This document shows positions 17,153 to 27,583 of a stretch of DNA of 39,594 bases, in pieces. The position numbers and the translations under genes were made by a program. The DNA is from an uncultured Bacteroidota bacterium (GTDB taxonomy: Bacteria; Bacteroidota; Bacteroidia; UBA4408), in assembly GCA_903840505.1 (NCBI GenBank), contig CAIMGI010000015.1, positions 1 to 39,594 on the forward strand. The letters are read 5' to 3'. Each line of letters begins with the position of its first letter. Position 1 is the first letter of the stretch. Below the pieces are notes generated by a model. The model was not told the origin of the DNA and made no database searches. It was given only the letters and a program-made list of their open reading frames with translations.

Positions 17153-18769
17153 ATGTTTCAACAACCCAAATACAATTCATTGTTGCCGCTGATTTTTGCG
17201 GTGGTTCTCATACTGGGTATTTTTATTGGTTTGAAGCTCAATCAGTCCAACACAATGAATTCTTTAATTGCTACTGAAGGTGTTACAGGAAACAATAAAA
17301 TAAATGAGGTACTCAACTATATTCAAAACGAATACGTTGATACGGTTAATAAAAAGCAACTTACCGACAATGCCATTGCATCTTTGCTTGAAAACCTCGA
17401 CCCACATTCAGCCTATATTCCTGCAAGCGATTTGGAATCTACCAACGAATCCTTGCAAGGAAATTTTGAAGGGATTGGAATAGAGTTTAATATTCTAAAA
17501 GATACCATCATTGTAGTTTCTGCTTTATCAGGTGGTCCTTCTGAAATACTCGGAATAAGAGCAGGAGACAGGATTGTAAAAGTAGACGGCAAAATAGTTG
17601 CAGGTGTGAAAATTACAAACGAGGGGGTATTAAAAAAATTGAAAGGTAAAGGCGGAACAAAAGTTACCGTTTCTATTTTGCGAAGAGGCAGCAACAAGCT
17701 CATTGACTTTAATATTACGCGCGATAAAATCCCATTGTACAGTGTGGATGTAGCCTATATGCTCAGCGATAAAACGGGTTATATTAAAATCAATCGTTTT
17801 GCGGCAACCACCTATCAGGAGTATATGGATGCTTTTAATAAATTAACTGTACAAGGGATGCAGAATTTAATTATTGACCTTAGAAATAATGGTGGAGGTT
17901 ATTTGAATACTGCAACGGCCATTGCCGATGAGTTTTTAAGCAACAATAAAATGATTGTTTATACAAAGGGCAAAGCACGACCAAAGGAAGAATACAAAGC
18001 CACATCAAAAGGTAATTTCGAACAAGGTAAATTGTGTGTGCTTATTGATGAAGGGTCGGCATCTGCAAGTGAGATTTTGTCGGGATGTATACAAGACAAT
18101 GATCGCGGAATTATAGTTGGTAGGCGGTCGTTTGGAAAAGGATTGGTGCAAGAGCAAAGTGAATTTACCGATGGCTCGGCTATACGATTAACCATTGCAA
18201 GATATTATACTGCTACCGGAAGATGCATACAAAAACCATATAAGAAAGGCGATTTAGCAGATTATTACAGCGAAGAAGTACATCGTTATGAAAAAGGGGA
18301 ATTGCAAAATGCCGACAGTGTGCACTTTGCTGATACCTTAAAATACAGAACACCCAAAGGTAAAATAGTATATGCCGGAGGAGGAATAATGCCCGATGTT
18401 TTTGTTCCACTTGACACGATGGGACGTTCTCAATATTTATCGAATTTAATTTTCAACGGTGTAATAAATGAATTTGCTTTGCTGTATGCGGATAAGAATC
18501 GAGCTACATTAAATAAATACAAAGATGTAAATGACTTTGATAAAAAATTCAATATAGATGAAGCACTGTTTAACTCTTTGGTAGTTTTTGCTGAAGGCAG
18601 AAAAATTAAGAAAGACGAAAAAGGAATAAGTGCTTCAAAGGCAATTATTGAAATGGAAATAAAAGCGCTTATAGCACGTAATATATGGCGTAATGAAGGT
18701 TTTTATCCCATCTTTAACAAGATGGATAAAACACTTACAAAAGCACAAGAGGTTATTGAAAAGCAATAA
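17153..18769 (+). CDS. S41-family C-terminal processing peptidase with PDZ domain
   Basis: N-terminal TM anchor; YVDTVNKKQLTDNAIASLLENLDPHSAYIP; PDZ domain; DEGSASASEILSGCIQDNDRGIIVGRRSFGKGLVQ (Ser/Lys catalytic region). Confidence 0.94.
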   Translation: MFQQPKYNSLLPLIFAVVLILGIFIGLKLNQSNTMNSLIATEGVTGNNKINEVLNYIQNEYVDTVNKKQLTDNAIASLLENLDPHSAYIPASDLESTNESLQGNFEGIGIEFNILKDTIIVVSALSGGPSEILGIRAGDRIVKVDGKIVAGVKITNEGVLKKLKGKGGTKVTVSILRRGSNKLIDFNITRDKIPLYSVDVAYMLSDKTGYIKINRFAATTYQEYMDAFNKLTVQGMQNLIIDLRNNGGGYLNTATAIADEFLSNNKMIVYTKGKARPKEEYKATSKGNFEQGKLCVLIDEGSASASEILSGCIQDNDRGIIVGRRSFGKGLVQEQSEFTDGSAIRLTIARYYTATGRCIQKPYKKGDLADYYSEEVHRYEKGELQNADSVHFADTLKYRTPKGKIVYAGGGIMPDVFVPLDTMGRSQYLSNLIFNGVINEFALLYADKNRATLNKYKDVNDFDKKFNIDEALFNSLVVFAEGRKIKKDEKGISASKAIIEMEIKALIARNIWRNEGFYPIFNKMDKTLTKAQEVIEKQ

Positions 18770-18795
18770 ATATTCAACTGATATTCTTGTAATTA

Positions 18796-18828
18796 AAAAG
18801 CTAATAGTATAATTACAATTTAGCTTTT
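18796..18828. terminator. Possible terminator between convergent ctpA-like gene and infB
   Basis: AAAAGCTAA ... TTAGCTTTT, 9-bp inverted repeat; the right arm lies in the last codons of infB. Confidence 0.4.
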
Positions 18829-21629
18829 ATCTCCACCATCTCATAACCTTCCACAATATCATTCACCTGAATGTCATTGAAGTTATTGATGTTAAGTCCG
18901 CACTCATATCCCGTAGCAACTTCTTTAACATCATCCTTAAATCGTTTCAATGAACCAAGCTCACCTGTATGAATAACAATACCATTACGTATAATTCTTA
19001 CTTTGGTATGACGTGTAACTTTTCCGTCAAGCACCATACAACCTGCAATGGTTCCTACTTTGGTGATATTATATACCTCTCTGATTTCAATATTGCACAC
19101 AATTTTCTCTTCGAATTCAGGAGCAAGCATTCCTTCCATTGCAGCCTTAATTTCATTTATGGCATTGTAAATAATAGAGTAGGTACGTATGTCAATTTGT
19201 TCTGTTTCGGCAAGTTTACGTGCGTTTAAAGATGGACGTACGTTAAATGCAACGATAATTGCATCGGATGCAGAAGCAAGCAATACATCACTTTCCGAAA
19301 CTTGACCAACCGATTTAAGCACCACATTGATGGCAACTTTATCCGTTGATAATTTCAACAAGGAGTCTGTTAATGCCTCTACCGAACCATCCACATCACC
19401 TTTCACAATTAAGTTAAGTTGTTTGAAATCACCAATAGCAAGCCTTCTTCCGATCTCATCCAATGTAATATGCTTTTGTGTTCTGTAACCTTGTTCGCGT
19501 TGCAGTTGTAATCTTTTCGTTGCAATTTCACGTGCTTCACGCTCATCGTCCATTACTTTAAATTTATCACCTGCTTGCGGAGCACCTGTTAAACCAAGTA
19601 TCAGGGCAGGACTTGACGGTCCGGCTTCTTTTATGGTAGCGCCACGTTCATTGAATATAGCTTTAACTCTTCCGCTAAAACAACCCGCCAATACAACATC
19701 ACCCACTTTTATGGTACCTGTTTGAACAAGTAAAGTAGTAACATATCCTTTTCCTTTGTCAAGCGAAGCTTCAATAACAGTTCCTGCAGCATTCTTGTTC
19801 GCATTTGCTTTCAGGTCTAACAATTCTGCCTCCAACAATACCTTTTCCAAAAGGGCTTCAATATTGGTTCCTTTTTTAGCTGAAATTTCTTGACATTGGT
19901 ATTTTCCACCCCATTCTTCCACCAAAATATTCATTGCAGAAAGTTCTTCGCGAATTTTATCGGGATTTGCACCCGGCTTATCAATTTTATTGATGGCAAT
20001 CACAATAGGAACACCTGCTGCTTGTGCGTGGTTAATTGCCTCTTTTGTTTGAGGCATTACATTATCATCTGCTGCAACCACAATAATTACAATATCAGTA
20101 ACCTGTGCTCCACGAGCACGCATAGCGGTAAAGGCTTCGTGTCCGGGAGTATCCAAGAATGCGATTTTTTTACCATTATCCAATTGAACGCTGTATGCTC
20201 CAATGTGTTGAGTAATACCGCCTGCTTCACCTGCAATAACGTTTGCTTTACGGATATAATCCAGCAAGGATGTTTTACCGTGATCCACGTGACCCATTAC
20301 AGTTACAATAGGGGAACGGGGTTTTAAGTCCTCGGGTTTGTCAACTTCCTCTGCAACCTGAACCTGCACTTCGGCACTTACAAACTCTACAGTATGGTCA
20401 AATTCGGCCGCTACTATACTGATTGTTTCTGCATCCAAACGTTGATTAATAGAAACAAACATTCCCAAACTCATACAAGTTGAAATAATATTGTTTACAG
20501 GTACGTTCATCATTTTTGCCAACTCATTCGCAGACACAAATTCAGTAACCTTAATAATTTTCTTTTCCGCTTCTTGTTGATCAAGGTTGTCTTGTATTTG
20601 CTGACCAACTTCTTCTCTCTTTGTTCTTCTATGCTTTGAAGCTTTTGATTTTCCGGCACCACTTAATCGGGCAAGTGTTTCCTTAATTTGATTTGAAATT
20701 TCTTCATCCGTTGCTGCAGGTTTTACTTCAGCAGGCTTTTTCGTAAAATCTTTTCTCTTTGCAAAAAACGAGTCTTTCGATTCAAGACTTGTACCTTTGC
20801 CAACATTCACGGCTGCATCAGCACCTGCACTAACCGGACCTTTTTTAATTCGCTTGCGTTTTTTCTTTCCCGATTTTTCAGTAAAAGGGTTAGAAGACCC
20901 AACTGGTTTTTTCTTATCCTCTTTTACAGGAAGTATCATTTTTCCTAAAATAGTAGGGCCTTCCAGCTTTTCGTAATTTGTTTTTATAAAATTGTCTTCC
21001 GGATTTTCAACAGGTTTTTCCTCTGTCGGTTCAACAACTATAGGAGCAACTTCAGTTACTTCAGGTTTAACGTCTTCAACAAGCTCCTCCTTTTTTTTCT
21101 TCCCTCCTTTTGTTGTCTTTGTTTCCTTTTCTACCTTAACTTCAGTTTCTTTTTCCGCTTTAGATTTCTTATCGGGTTTTGTCTTAAAGTTTTTAGAATC
21201 CAAATCTATTTTCCCTACAACTTTCACGCTCGAAGTTTCTTCTTCAGCTTTAGGAGTTGCCTCAACCACTTTCTCTTCCTTTTTTGGTTCGCTAACTGTG
21301 GTAGTGTTTTTTATCAATACCTCAGTTTCGTCTTCTTTCTTTTTCGGAGTTTCAACTACAACAGGGGCTTCAATCTTTTTCTCAGTTGTAGAATTAGCTG
21401 CCGACTCTTTTGCTTTATTTAACCCAACTTTTTGAGCTTCTTCCTTAGCCGATTTTTCCGATTGAAATTCAGCAATCAATATATCGCGCATCGGCTCACT
21501 AATCTTTTGATTAGGATTATTATCTATTTTGTAGCCTTTGCTTGCAAAAAATTCAATAGCCCTATCCAACTTGATATTCAGTTTAGGAAGAATAGTACTT
21601 ATTCGAATTGTTTTTTCTGGTTCTGACAT
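18813..21629 (-). CDS. infB: Translation initiation factor IF-2
   Basis: [56 protein letters not shown]; long Lys/Glu/Pro-rich N-terminal extension. Confidence 0.97.
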   Translation of the reverse strand: MSEPEKTIRISTILPKLNIKLDRAIEFFASKGYKIDNNPNQKISEPMRDILIAEFQSEKSAKEEAQKVGLNKAKESAANSTTEKKIEAPVVVETPKKKEDETEVLIKNTTTVSEPKKEEKVVEATPKAEEETSSVKVVGKIDLDSKNFKTKPDKKSKAEKETEVKVEKETKTTKGGKKKKEELVEDVKPEVTEVAPIVVEPTEEKPVENPEDNFIKTNYEKLEGPTILGKMILPVKEDKKKPVGSSNPFTEKSGKKKRKRIKKGPVSAGADAAVNVGKGTSLESKDSFFAKRKDFTKKPAEVKPAATDEEISNQIKETLARLSGAGKSKASKHRRTKREEVGQQIQDNLDQQEAEKKIIKVTEFVSANELAKMMNVPVNNIISTCMSLGMFVSINQRLDAETISIVAAEFDHTVEFVSAEVQVQVAEEVDKPEDLKPRSPIVTVMGHVDHGKTSLLDYIRKANVIAGEAGGITQHIGAYSVQLDNGKKIAFLDTPGHEAFTAMRARGAQVTDIVIIVVAADDNVMPQTKEAINHAQAAGVPIVIAINKIDKPGANPDKIREELSAMNILVEEWGGKYQCQEISAKKGTNIEALLEKVLLEAELLDLKANANKNAAGTVIEASLDKGKGYVTTLLVQTGTIKVGDVVLAGCFSGRVKAIFNERGATIKEAGPSSPALILGLTGAPQAGDKFKVMDDEREAREIATKRLQLQREQGYRTQKHITLDEIGRRLAIGDFKQLNLIVKGDVDGSVEALTDSLLKLSTDKVAINVVLKSVGQVSESDVLLASASDAIIVAFNVRPSLNARKLAETEQIDIRTYSIIYNAINEIKAAMEGMLAPEFEEKIVCNIEIREVYNITKVGTIAGCMVLDGKVTRHTKVRIIRNGIVIHTGELGSLKRFKDDVKEVATGYECGLNINNFNDIQVNDIVEGYEMVEIKAKL

Positions 21630-21666
21630 ATTAAATTTTGCCTGTTTATTTCTGTTAACGTATAAA

Positions 21667-22917
21667 TTACTCGAATTCTGAACTTAAAATAGCCCTTATT
21701 TCTTTTACTGTTTCTTCTTCTAAATCGGTTCTTTTTACTAAATCTTCGGTACTCAATTCAAGTACACTTTTAGCAGTATCGCAACCAATTGCTTTTAGTT
21801 CATCAATAATCCAGTTATCAATTTCATCTGCAAATTCTTCTAAATCCACATCTTCAATATCCACATCTGTATCGCGATAAACATCTATTTCGTAGCCGGT
21901 TAGTTTGCCCGCTAATTTAATATTGTGTCCTCCCTTTCCGATGGCCAATGATACTTGATCGGGCTTTAAAAATACTTCTGCTCTTTTTGTTTCCTCATCA
22001 ATTTTAATAGAAGTAATTTTTGCAGGGCTTAACGATCGTGTAATAAAAAGCTGAATATTGCTGGTGTAGTTTATTACATCAATATTTTCATTTTTCAACT
22101 CTCTAACAATACCGTGTATTCTTGATCCTTTCATTCCCACACAAGCACCTACAGGGTCAATTCTATCATCGTATGATTCAACGGCAACCTTCGCTCTTTC
22201 ACCTGGCTCGCGAACAATTTTCTTGATGGTAATTAAGCCATCAAAAACCTCAGGTACTTCCAGTTCAAAAAGTCTTTCAAGAAGCAATGGAGATGTTCTT
22301 GATAAAACAATAACAGGATTGTTGTTTTTGAAATCAACTCTTGCCACAACGGCTCTAACGGTGTCTCCTTTTTTGAAAAAGTCGGAAGGTATTTGTTCCG
22401 ATTTCGGCATAATTAATTCATTGCCCTCATCATCCAATATAAGTAACTCTCTTTTCCATATTTGGTATACTTCACCTGTAATGATATCGCCAACTTTCTC
22501 TTTGTATTTTTGATAAATACCATTTTTTTCGTGCTCAAGTATACGTGATGCAAGATTTTGACGAACAGACAAAACCGATCTTCTACCAAAATCTAACAAG
22601 CGTACAGGTTCAGTTAAAATTTCTCCAATTTCAAAATCGGGTTCAACTTTTCTGGCTTCTGTAAGACTTACGTGTCTGTTTTCATCGTAATCAAAACTGT
22701 CATCGGCAAATTCATCGTCAACTATTTCACGGTTGCGCCATATTTCCAAATCTCCTTTGTCGATGTTGATGATGATGTCGCAATTTTCATCAGTACCGTA
22801 TTTTTTTATGAGCATACTTCTAAAAACATCTTCAAGGATGCTCATCATTGTAGGGCGATCAATGTTTTTGAATTCTTTGAATTCCGAAAATGACTCAATT
22901 AAATTAATGGTTTCCAT
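21667..22917 (-). CDS. nusA: Transcription termination/antitermination factor NusA
   Basis: S1/KH organisation; [54 protein letters not shown]. Confidence 0.96.
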   Translation of the reverse strand: METINLIESFSEFKEFKNIDRPTMMSILEDVFRSMLIKKYGTDENCDIIINIDKGDLEIWRNREIVDDEFADDSFDYDENRHVSLTEARKVEPDFEIGEILTEPVRLLDFGRRSVLSVRQNLASRILEHEKNGIYQKYKEKVGDIITGEVYQIWKRELLILDDEGNELIMPKSEQIPSDFFKKGDTVRAVVARVDFKNNNPVIVLSRTSPLLLERLFELEVPEVFDGLITIKKIVREPGERAKVAVESYDDRIDPVGACVGMKGSRIHGIVRELKNENIDVINYTSNIQLFITRSLSPAKITSIKIDEETKRAEVFLKPDQVSLAIGKGGHNIKLAGKLTGYEIDVYRDTDVDIEDVDLEEFADEIDNWIIDELKAIGCDTAKSVLELSTEDLVKRTDLEEETVKEIRAILSSEFE

Positions 22918-22921
22918 TTTA

Positions 22922-23374
22922 TTAAAATTTAAAAGAAATTATTCTTTTGGTTTGTTTTATTTGATTTCGATCTATTACTATTTTTTTTTGACTTGCTTCT
23001 TTTTTGTTTTTGCTTGTTTCTTCTATTGAAATGCTGTTTTCATCCGTTTCAATTAGTTTTCCAATTATTTTTTGGTTTTCTATTGTTGTTACTTCTACTT
23101 GCTTTCCAATACTTTTTGTGTACTGTTCAATAACTTTAAATGGGCTTTCTAATCCCGGTGATGAAACTTGCAACTCAAAATCTTCCGCTTCTCGGTCCAA
23201 AGTTCCTTCAATAAACTTGCTTACTCTCACACATTCGTCAATCGCTAAACCATTTATATTGTCCAGTAATACAATTATACGGTTGCCCGGATTCACTTTT
23301 ACATCCACCAAAAAATTCTCTGTGGATTGAAGTGCTTGTGCTACTATAGGTTTTATATGCTCGGCAGTTATCAT
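22922..23374 (-). CDS. rimP: Ribosome maturation factor RimP
   Basis: VDVKVNPGNRIIVLLDNINGLAIDECVRVSKFIEGTLDREAEDFELQVSSPGLESPFKV; immediately upstream of nusA. Confidence 0.94.
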   Translation of the reverse strand: MITAEHIKPIVAQALQSTENFLVDVKVNPGNRIIVLLDNINGLAIDECVRVSKFIEGTLDREAEDFELQVSSPGLESPFKVIEQYTKSIGKQVEVTTIENQKIIGKLIETDENSISIEETSKNKKEASQKKIVIDRNQIKQTKRIISFKF

Positions 23375-23397
23375 CTTGTAATTTTAGATAAATAAAA

Positions 23398-23418
23398 GAG
23401 GGGACTTGCTGTCCCCTC
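23398..23418 (-). terminator. Terminator-like hairpin in the rimP-nusA-infB leader (candidate attenuator)
   Basis: Minus strand: GAGGGGAC-AGCAA-GTCCCCTC then TTTTATTT, 24 nt upstream of the rimP ATG in a divergent intergenic region. Confidence 0.75.
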
Positions 23419-23442
23419 TCTTTAATACTAAACTTTCGGCTG

Positions 23443-23472
23443 CAAATGTACAAACAAAATCCTAAAAACAAA
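23443..23472 (-). promoter_or_regulatory. Promoter of the rimP-nusA-infB operon
   Basis: Minus strand TTTG - 18 nt - TACATTTG, close to the Bacteroidota -33/-7 consensus TTTG-N(~19)-TAnnTTTG. Confidence 0.65.
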
Positions 23473-23521
23473 AGAAAATAGTAAAATCTGTCGATTGATT
23501 AGGGAAAACGAAGATAAAAAC

Positions 23522-23529
23522 TACCTTTG
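23522..23529 (+). promoter_or_regulatory. -7 element (TACCTTTG) for the divergent small gene
   Basis: TAnnTTTG consensus on the plus strand, 73 nt upstream of ATG 23603. Confidence 0.45.
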
Positions 23530-23602
23530 TTGTAACTATATTAAAAATAGAACGTATCAGTGTTATATTTACTTAAGGAAAATTAACTAAAATCGTATAT
23601 AT

Positions 23603-23944
23603 ATGTCTAGTTGTAACCTAATAACAAAAACGATATTGATTCGTTTTGTATTCGTACTTGTCTTGCTTTTTTCTATTGGCAATTCAGTAATTGCTCAAAC
23701 AACCAATTCATTAGTCGCAGAAGCAGTTGATTCAGCGATTGCGGAAGAAACAGCAGATACGGCAGCTAAGGCATCATCTGAACAAGGTTTAAATAAAACG
23801 CAAAAAGGGTTGTTTAAAGAGATGAAAACAATGGTAAGAGCAGATGACAATACTATTTATTCTATTTTAGGTGTTATTGGTGTTTTAAGTGTTGTGGGAG
23901 TTGCAATGTATATGAGTTTTAAAAGTGACGATAAAAAGTCATAA
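23603..23944 (+). CDS. Small exported, C-terminally membrane-anchored protein, function unknown
   Basis: Signal peptide ending SVIAQ; 113 aa; Ala/Glu-rich segment; TM IYSILGVIGVLSVVGVAMYMSF near the C-terminus. Confidence 0.65.
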   Translation: MSSCNLITKTILIRFVFVLVLLFSIGNSVIAQTTNSLVAEAVDSAIAEETADTAAKASSEQGLNKTQKGLFKEMKTMVRADDNTIYSILGVIGVLSVVGVAMYMSFKSDDKKS

Positions 23945-23963
23945 AAATATTTTGCTTATTCAG

Positions 23964-23995
23964 AAAAGGCGCGACAATTGTTGCGCCTTTTCTGT
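23964..23995 (+). terminator. Intrinsic terminator after the small membrane protein gene
   Basis: AAAAGGCGC-GACAATTGTT-GCGCCTTTT followed by CTGTTTGTT. Confidence 0.8.
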
Positions 23996-24048
23996 TTGTT
24001 AGAATTGCAAATATTTGGTAACATTGTACCCGAAACAAATGGGGTAAA

Positions 24049-24945
24049 GTGAGTAATAAGGAAATTTCAATAGAAAATCCGGCAATTAGAAAAGTCTCTA
24101 AAATTGGCGATTTTGTTCAGTTAATTAAACTTAGGTTGTCTTTTTTGGTAGTGCTTTCTGCTGCTCTTTCTTTTCTATTTGCAACAAGTTCAATCGATTG
24201 GCAAAAATTGCTGTTTATGATTTTGGGAGGTTTTTTGGTTACAGGCTCATCCAATGCATACAATCAAATAATAGAAAGAAATCTCGATAAATTAATGACA
24301 AGAACTTGCAACAGACCTTTACCTTCGGGTAGAATGTCATTGATAGAGGCGCATATAATTGCATTTATATTGGGCGTTTGTGGTGTTTTAATATTGTGGT
24401 TATGCGTAAATACTTATAGTGGGATTTTAGGTCTTTTAGCCCTTGTTTTATATACCTTTGTGTATACTCCTTTAAAACGTATAACGCCCTTTGCCGTATT
24501 TGTTGGGGCATTTCCGGGAGCCATTCCTGCAATGTTGGGTTGGGTTGGGGCTACAAATGATTTTGGTTTAGGAGCAATATTGGTTTTTGCTATTCAATTT
24601 ATTTGGCAATTTCCGCATTTTTGGGCAATAGCTTGGGTGCTAGACGATGATTATAAAAAAGCAGGCTTTAAAATGCTGCCTACAGCCGAAGGCAGAGGTA
24701 AAGGGACAGCTTTTCAAACATTGGTATATACCTTGGGTATTATCCCAATTAGTTTAATGCCTTGGTATTATAATATGATAGGAGGACTTGGCGCTATTAT
24801 AATTTTAATTTGCGGAATAGCATTTTCTTTTCAAGCCTTTAAGTTATTAAAAACCTGTGAAATAAAGTCGGCTCAAGAGTTAATGTTTGGCTCTTTTATT
24901 TATTTGCCAATCGTACAAATAGCATTATTAATTGATAAAATATAA
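24049..24945 (+). CDS. ctaB: Heme o synthase (protoheme IX farnesyltransferase), GTG start
   Basis: GSSNAYNQIIERNLDKLMTRTCNRPLPSGRMS; YTPLKRITPFAVFVGAFPGAIPAMLGWVGA; QFIWQFPHFWAIAWVLDDDYKKAGFKMLP. Confidence 0.95.
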   Translation: MSNKEISIENPAIRKVSKIGDFVQLIKLRLSFLVVLSAALSFLFATSSIDWQKLLFMILGGFLVTGSSNAYNQIIERNLDKLMTRTCNRPLPSGRMSLIEAHIIAFILGVCGVLILWLCVNTYSGILGLLALVLYTFVYTPLKRITPFAVFVGAFPGAIPAMLGWVGATNDFGLGAILVFAIQFIWQFPHFWAIAWVLDDDYKKAGFKMLPTAEGRGKGTAFQTLVYTLGIIPISLMPWYYNMIGGLGAIIILICGIAFSFQAFKLLKTCEIKSAQELMFGSFIYLPIVQIALLIDKI

Positions 24946-24947
24946 AA

Positions 24948-25544
24948 ATGGAATATCAATCAACAGCTCCTTTAACACAAATAGAAAAGGAAGAGATTAG
25001 AAAAAAAACAGCATCTACCTTGTTGTATGTTGCCATTGGTAGTATGGTTATGCTTTTTGCCGGATTAACCAGTGCTTATTTGGTTCGACAAGCAACAGGT
25101 CATTGGCTGCAATTTAGTTTGCCTCAATCCTTTTATTTTAGTACAGCCGTTATTATGCTTAGCAGTCTCACACTTAATTGGGGCTATTTAGCTTCGAAAA
25201 AGGATAACCAGAAAACGGCAACCAATGCTTTGCTCCTAACATTAATATTAGCCACACTGTTTATTGTATTTCAGTTTATGGGTTGGAATAATTTAGTGGA
25301 ACAAAAAGTGTTTTTTGCCGGAAAGGAAAGCAATGCTGCGGGATCCTTTATGTATGTTCTTACAGGTTTGCATTTAGCTCACTTTTTTGGAGGGTATATT
25401 TATTTGGTGATGGTTTTAGTTCGATCAAAAAAGGGGCTATATAGCTCCACCAGCTATCTCGATTTAAAGTTATGTTCCATTTATTGGCATTTTTTAGACT
25501 TATTGTGGATTTATTTGTTTTTATTTTTGTTATTTATTCGTTAA
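24948..25544 (+). CDS. Cytochrome c oxidase subunit III family (first copy)
   Basis: Multi-TM; LTGLHLAHFFGGYIYLV and CSIYWHFLDLLWIYLFLFLLF. Confidence 0.85.
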   Translation: MEYQSTAPLTQIEKEEIRKKTASTLLYVAIGSMVMLFAGLTSAYLVRQATGHWLQFSLPQSFYFSTAVIMLSSLTLNWGYLASKKDNQKTATNALLLTLILATLFIVFQFMGWNNLVEQKVFFAGKESNAAGSFMYVLTGLHLAHFFGGYIYLVMVLVRSKKGLYSSTSYLDLKLCSIYWHFLDLLWIYLFLFLLFIR

Positions 25545-25586
25545 TGCTTAAACTTGCATTCGAAAATTAATTTTTAAAATATAGTT

Positions 25587-26309
25587 ATGTCAAGTCACTC
25601 AACTGCAGTAAGCGAAACAAAGCATTGGAACGGAGGCGTATCCCCATTTGGTATGAGCTACGGAAAAATGTATATGTGGTTTTTTCTTGTTTCGGATGCA
25701 TTAACGTTCTCTGGATTACTTTGTGCATATGGATTTATGCGTCATAAATACCCTGATCTTTGGCCAATACCGGGAGATGTGTTTACACACTTCCCTTTCT
25801 ATGAAGGGCATATTGCTTTGGCTTATGTAGGTTTAATGACATTTATCCTCATTATGAGTTCTGTTACGATGGTACTTGCCGTTGAAGCAGGACATAGAAT
25901 GAATAAAAAGGCTGTTGCCAATTGGATGCTGCTTACCATTATTGGTGGTTTAATGTTTGTTGGATCTCAAGCTTGGGAGTGGTATCACTTTATTGTTGGA
26001 ACAGATCACGGTGCCGTAAGAACATTTTTAAAAGATGGAGTTTGGGTAACCGAAGTATTTAAAGGAGCAAATTTACAAGTGAACGAATATGGTTTACCGG
26101 TATTTGGAGATTTCTTTTTCTTCATTACAGGCTTTCACGGTTTTCACGTTTTTAGTGGTGTTGTAATTAATGCTATTATTTATATTAATGTATTGAACGA
26201 TACTTACGAGAAGCGTGGTCACTACGAAATGGTTGAAAAGGTTGGTTTGTATTGGCACTTTGTGGATCTTGTGTGGGTGTTCGTGTTTACATTCTTTTAT
26301 CTACTATAA
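25587..26309 (+). CDS. Cytochrome c oxidase subunit III (second copy)
   Basis: ITGFHGFHVFSGVVINA and VGLYWHFVDLVWVFVFTFFYLL. Confidence 0.9.
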   Translation: MSSHSTAVSETKHWNGGVSPFGMSYGKMYMWFFLVSDALTFSGLLCAYGFMRHKYPDLWPIPGDVFTHFPFYEGHIALAYVGLMTFILIMSSVTMVLAVEAGHRMNKKAVANWMLLTIIGGLMFVGSQAWEWYHFIVGTDHGAVRTFLKDGVWVTEVFKGANLQVNEYGLPVFGDFFFFITGFHGFHVFSGVVINAIIYINVLNDTYEKRGHYEMVEKVGLYWHFVDLVWVFVFTFFYLL

Positions 26310-26341
26310 AAATAAATTATACACATATTAAATAAAAAATT

Positions 26342-26818
26342 ATGTCAGGATTTAACGACCCATACCCAAGTTACGAGCACTTAGCTCACCACAGCGAAGA
26401 AGAAGGGAAAAAGAAAAGAAGAAAGCTTTGGAATGTTTTCTGGATAATGTTGGGAATCACCATAGGTGAGTTGATTATAGGATTTCAAGCAGAAGCTTGG
26501 GGTTTAAATAAAACAGTATTAATGTATCTTTTCATTACTTTAACTGTCGTTAAAGCCGGTTTCATTGTGCTTTCTTTTATGCACCTTGGTGATGAAACAA
26601 AAGCCTATAAATGGGTTATTTTAGGTCCGTACACGGTGTTTATTTTGTATTTGGCCATTATGGTTGATATTGGGGAAGGCAATTATTCCAAAGAACACAG
26701 AGCTGAAATGGATAAAGCATTTGCGGAGCAAAGAGAGGAAGGTCACAAGCATCTTTCTGAAGAACACAAAACTTCTGAGGAACACGAGGACGGTGCTAAA
26801 GAAGAGACCAAAGAATGA
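26342..26818 (+). CDS. Cytochrome c oxidase subunit IV-like protein with His/Glu-rich tail
   Basis: Three predicted TMs, KAGFIVLSFMHLGDETKAYKWVILGPY typical of prokaryotic subunit IV; C-terminal HKHLSEEHKTSEEHEDGAKEETKE. Confidence 0.85.
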   Translation: MSGFNDPYPSYEHLAHHSEEEGKKKRRKLWNVFWIMLGITIGELIIGFQAEAWGLNKTVLMYLFITLTVVKAGFIVLSFMHLGDETKAYKWVILGPYTVFILYLAIMVDIGEGNYSKEHRAEMDKAFAEQREEGHKHLSEEHKTSEEHEDGAKEETKE

Positions 26819-26849
26819 GAAGCTCACCATTAAATTTTAATTTTAACAT

Positions 26850-27566
26850 ATGAATGCGAGTACAGTAGCTCCAAAATATAAAAAAGGAGGATACTTACTT
26901 GCATTTTTTTTATTTCCCGCAATCCTTTGTTTTATATACTATTATTTTGTTGTTCGTAAGCCGCTTGTATCGGGTGACGATTCCGTATTTGTTAAACTGG
27001 CTTATTTTGGCCCAAAGCAATTAGCAGCCAATGGAAAAGATACAATTTATCACAGTATTCCAGATTTTACTTTTGTGAACCAAGAGGGTAAAATTATTAC
27101 CCAAAAAAATTATGAAGGAAAAATGTATGTAGCCGATTTTCTGTCTTGTTCCGACCGAACGGTTTCTACCAAACTGGCTGCTCAGTATTTTAACATACAA
27201 AAGAAATTGAGTTTCATTAATAATTTTATTCTGCTTTCACATACGGTTAATCCCGAAAAGGATTCTGTTCCTGTGTTAAAGCAATTTGCATACGAAGTAC
27301 ACGCCATTGATAATATGTGGAATGTGGTAACGGGCGATAAAAAGCAATTGTACAACATTGCAACCAATGGATACTTAGTTGATGTTGGAACGTTTGATAA
27401 TTTCACCTTCAGCAAAACACTTGTATTGGTAGATAAGGAAAGGCATATACGCGGTTTTTATGATGGCACAAGTGTTACAGATGTAAATAGATTGCAGGAT
27501 GAGGTTAGGGTATTATTTGCTGAATACCGAATGAAAGCAAGAAAGAAAAAACAGAATCTCCAATAA
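26850..27566 (+). CDS. SCO1/SenC-like thioredoxin-fold protein lacking the CxxxC motif
   Basis: N-terminal TM; IPDFTFVNQEGKIITQKNYEGKMYVADFLSCSDRTVSTKLAAQ...SHTVNPEKDSVPVLKQFA...KTLVLVDKERHIRGFYDGT aligns by eye to SCO proteins. Confidence 0.8.
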   Translation: MNASTVAPKYKKGGYLLAFFLFPAILCFIYYYFVVRKPLVSGDDSVFVKLAYFGPKQLAANGKDTIYHSIPDFTFVNQEGKIITQKNYEGKMYVADFLSCSDRTVSTKLAAQYFNIQKKLSFINNFILLSHTVNPEKDSVPVLKQFAYEVHAIDNMWNVVTGDKKQLYNIATNGYLVDVGTFDNFTFSKTLVLVDKERHIRGFYDGTSVTDVNRLQDEVRVLFAEYRMKARKKKQNLQ

Positions 27567-27570
27567 TTTG

Positions 27571-27578
27571 TACTTTTG
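27571..27578 (+). promoter_or_regulatory. -7 element (TACTTTTG) immediately before the DUF420 gene
   Basis: TAnnTTTG match ending 5 nt before ATG 27584. Confidence 0.4.
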
Positions 27579-27583
27579 TAGCA

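Noticed and set aside
19890-20327. 145-aa Cys/Asn-rich plus-strand ORF
   Set aside because: Antisense shadow of the conserved infB G domain.
20992-21435. 147-aa plus-strand ORF antisense to infB
   Set aside because: Ser/Thr/Phe/Val-rich translation mirrors the Lys/Glu/Pro-rich IF-2 N-terminal extension; no start context; infB is unambiguous.
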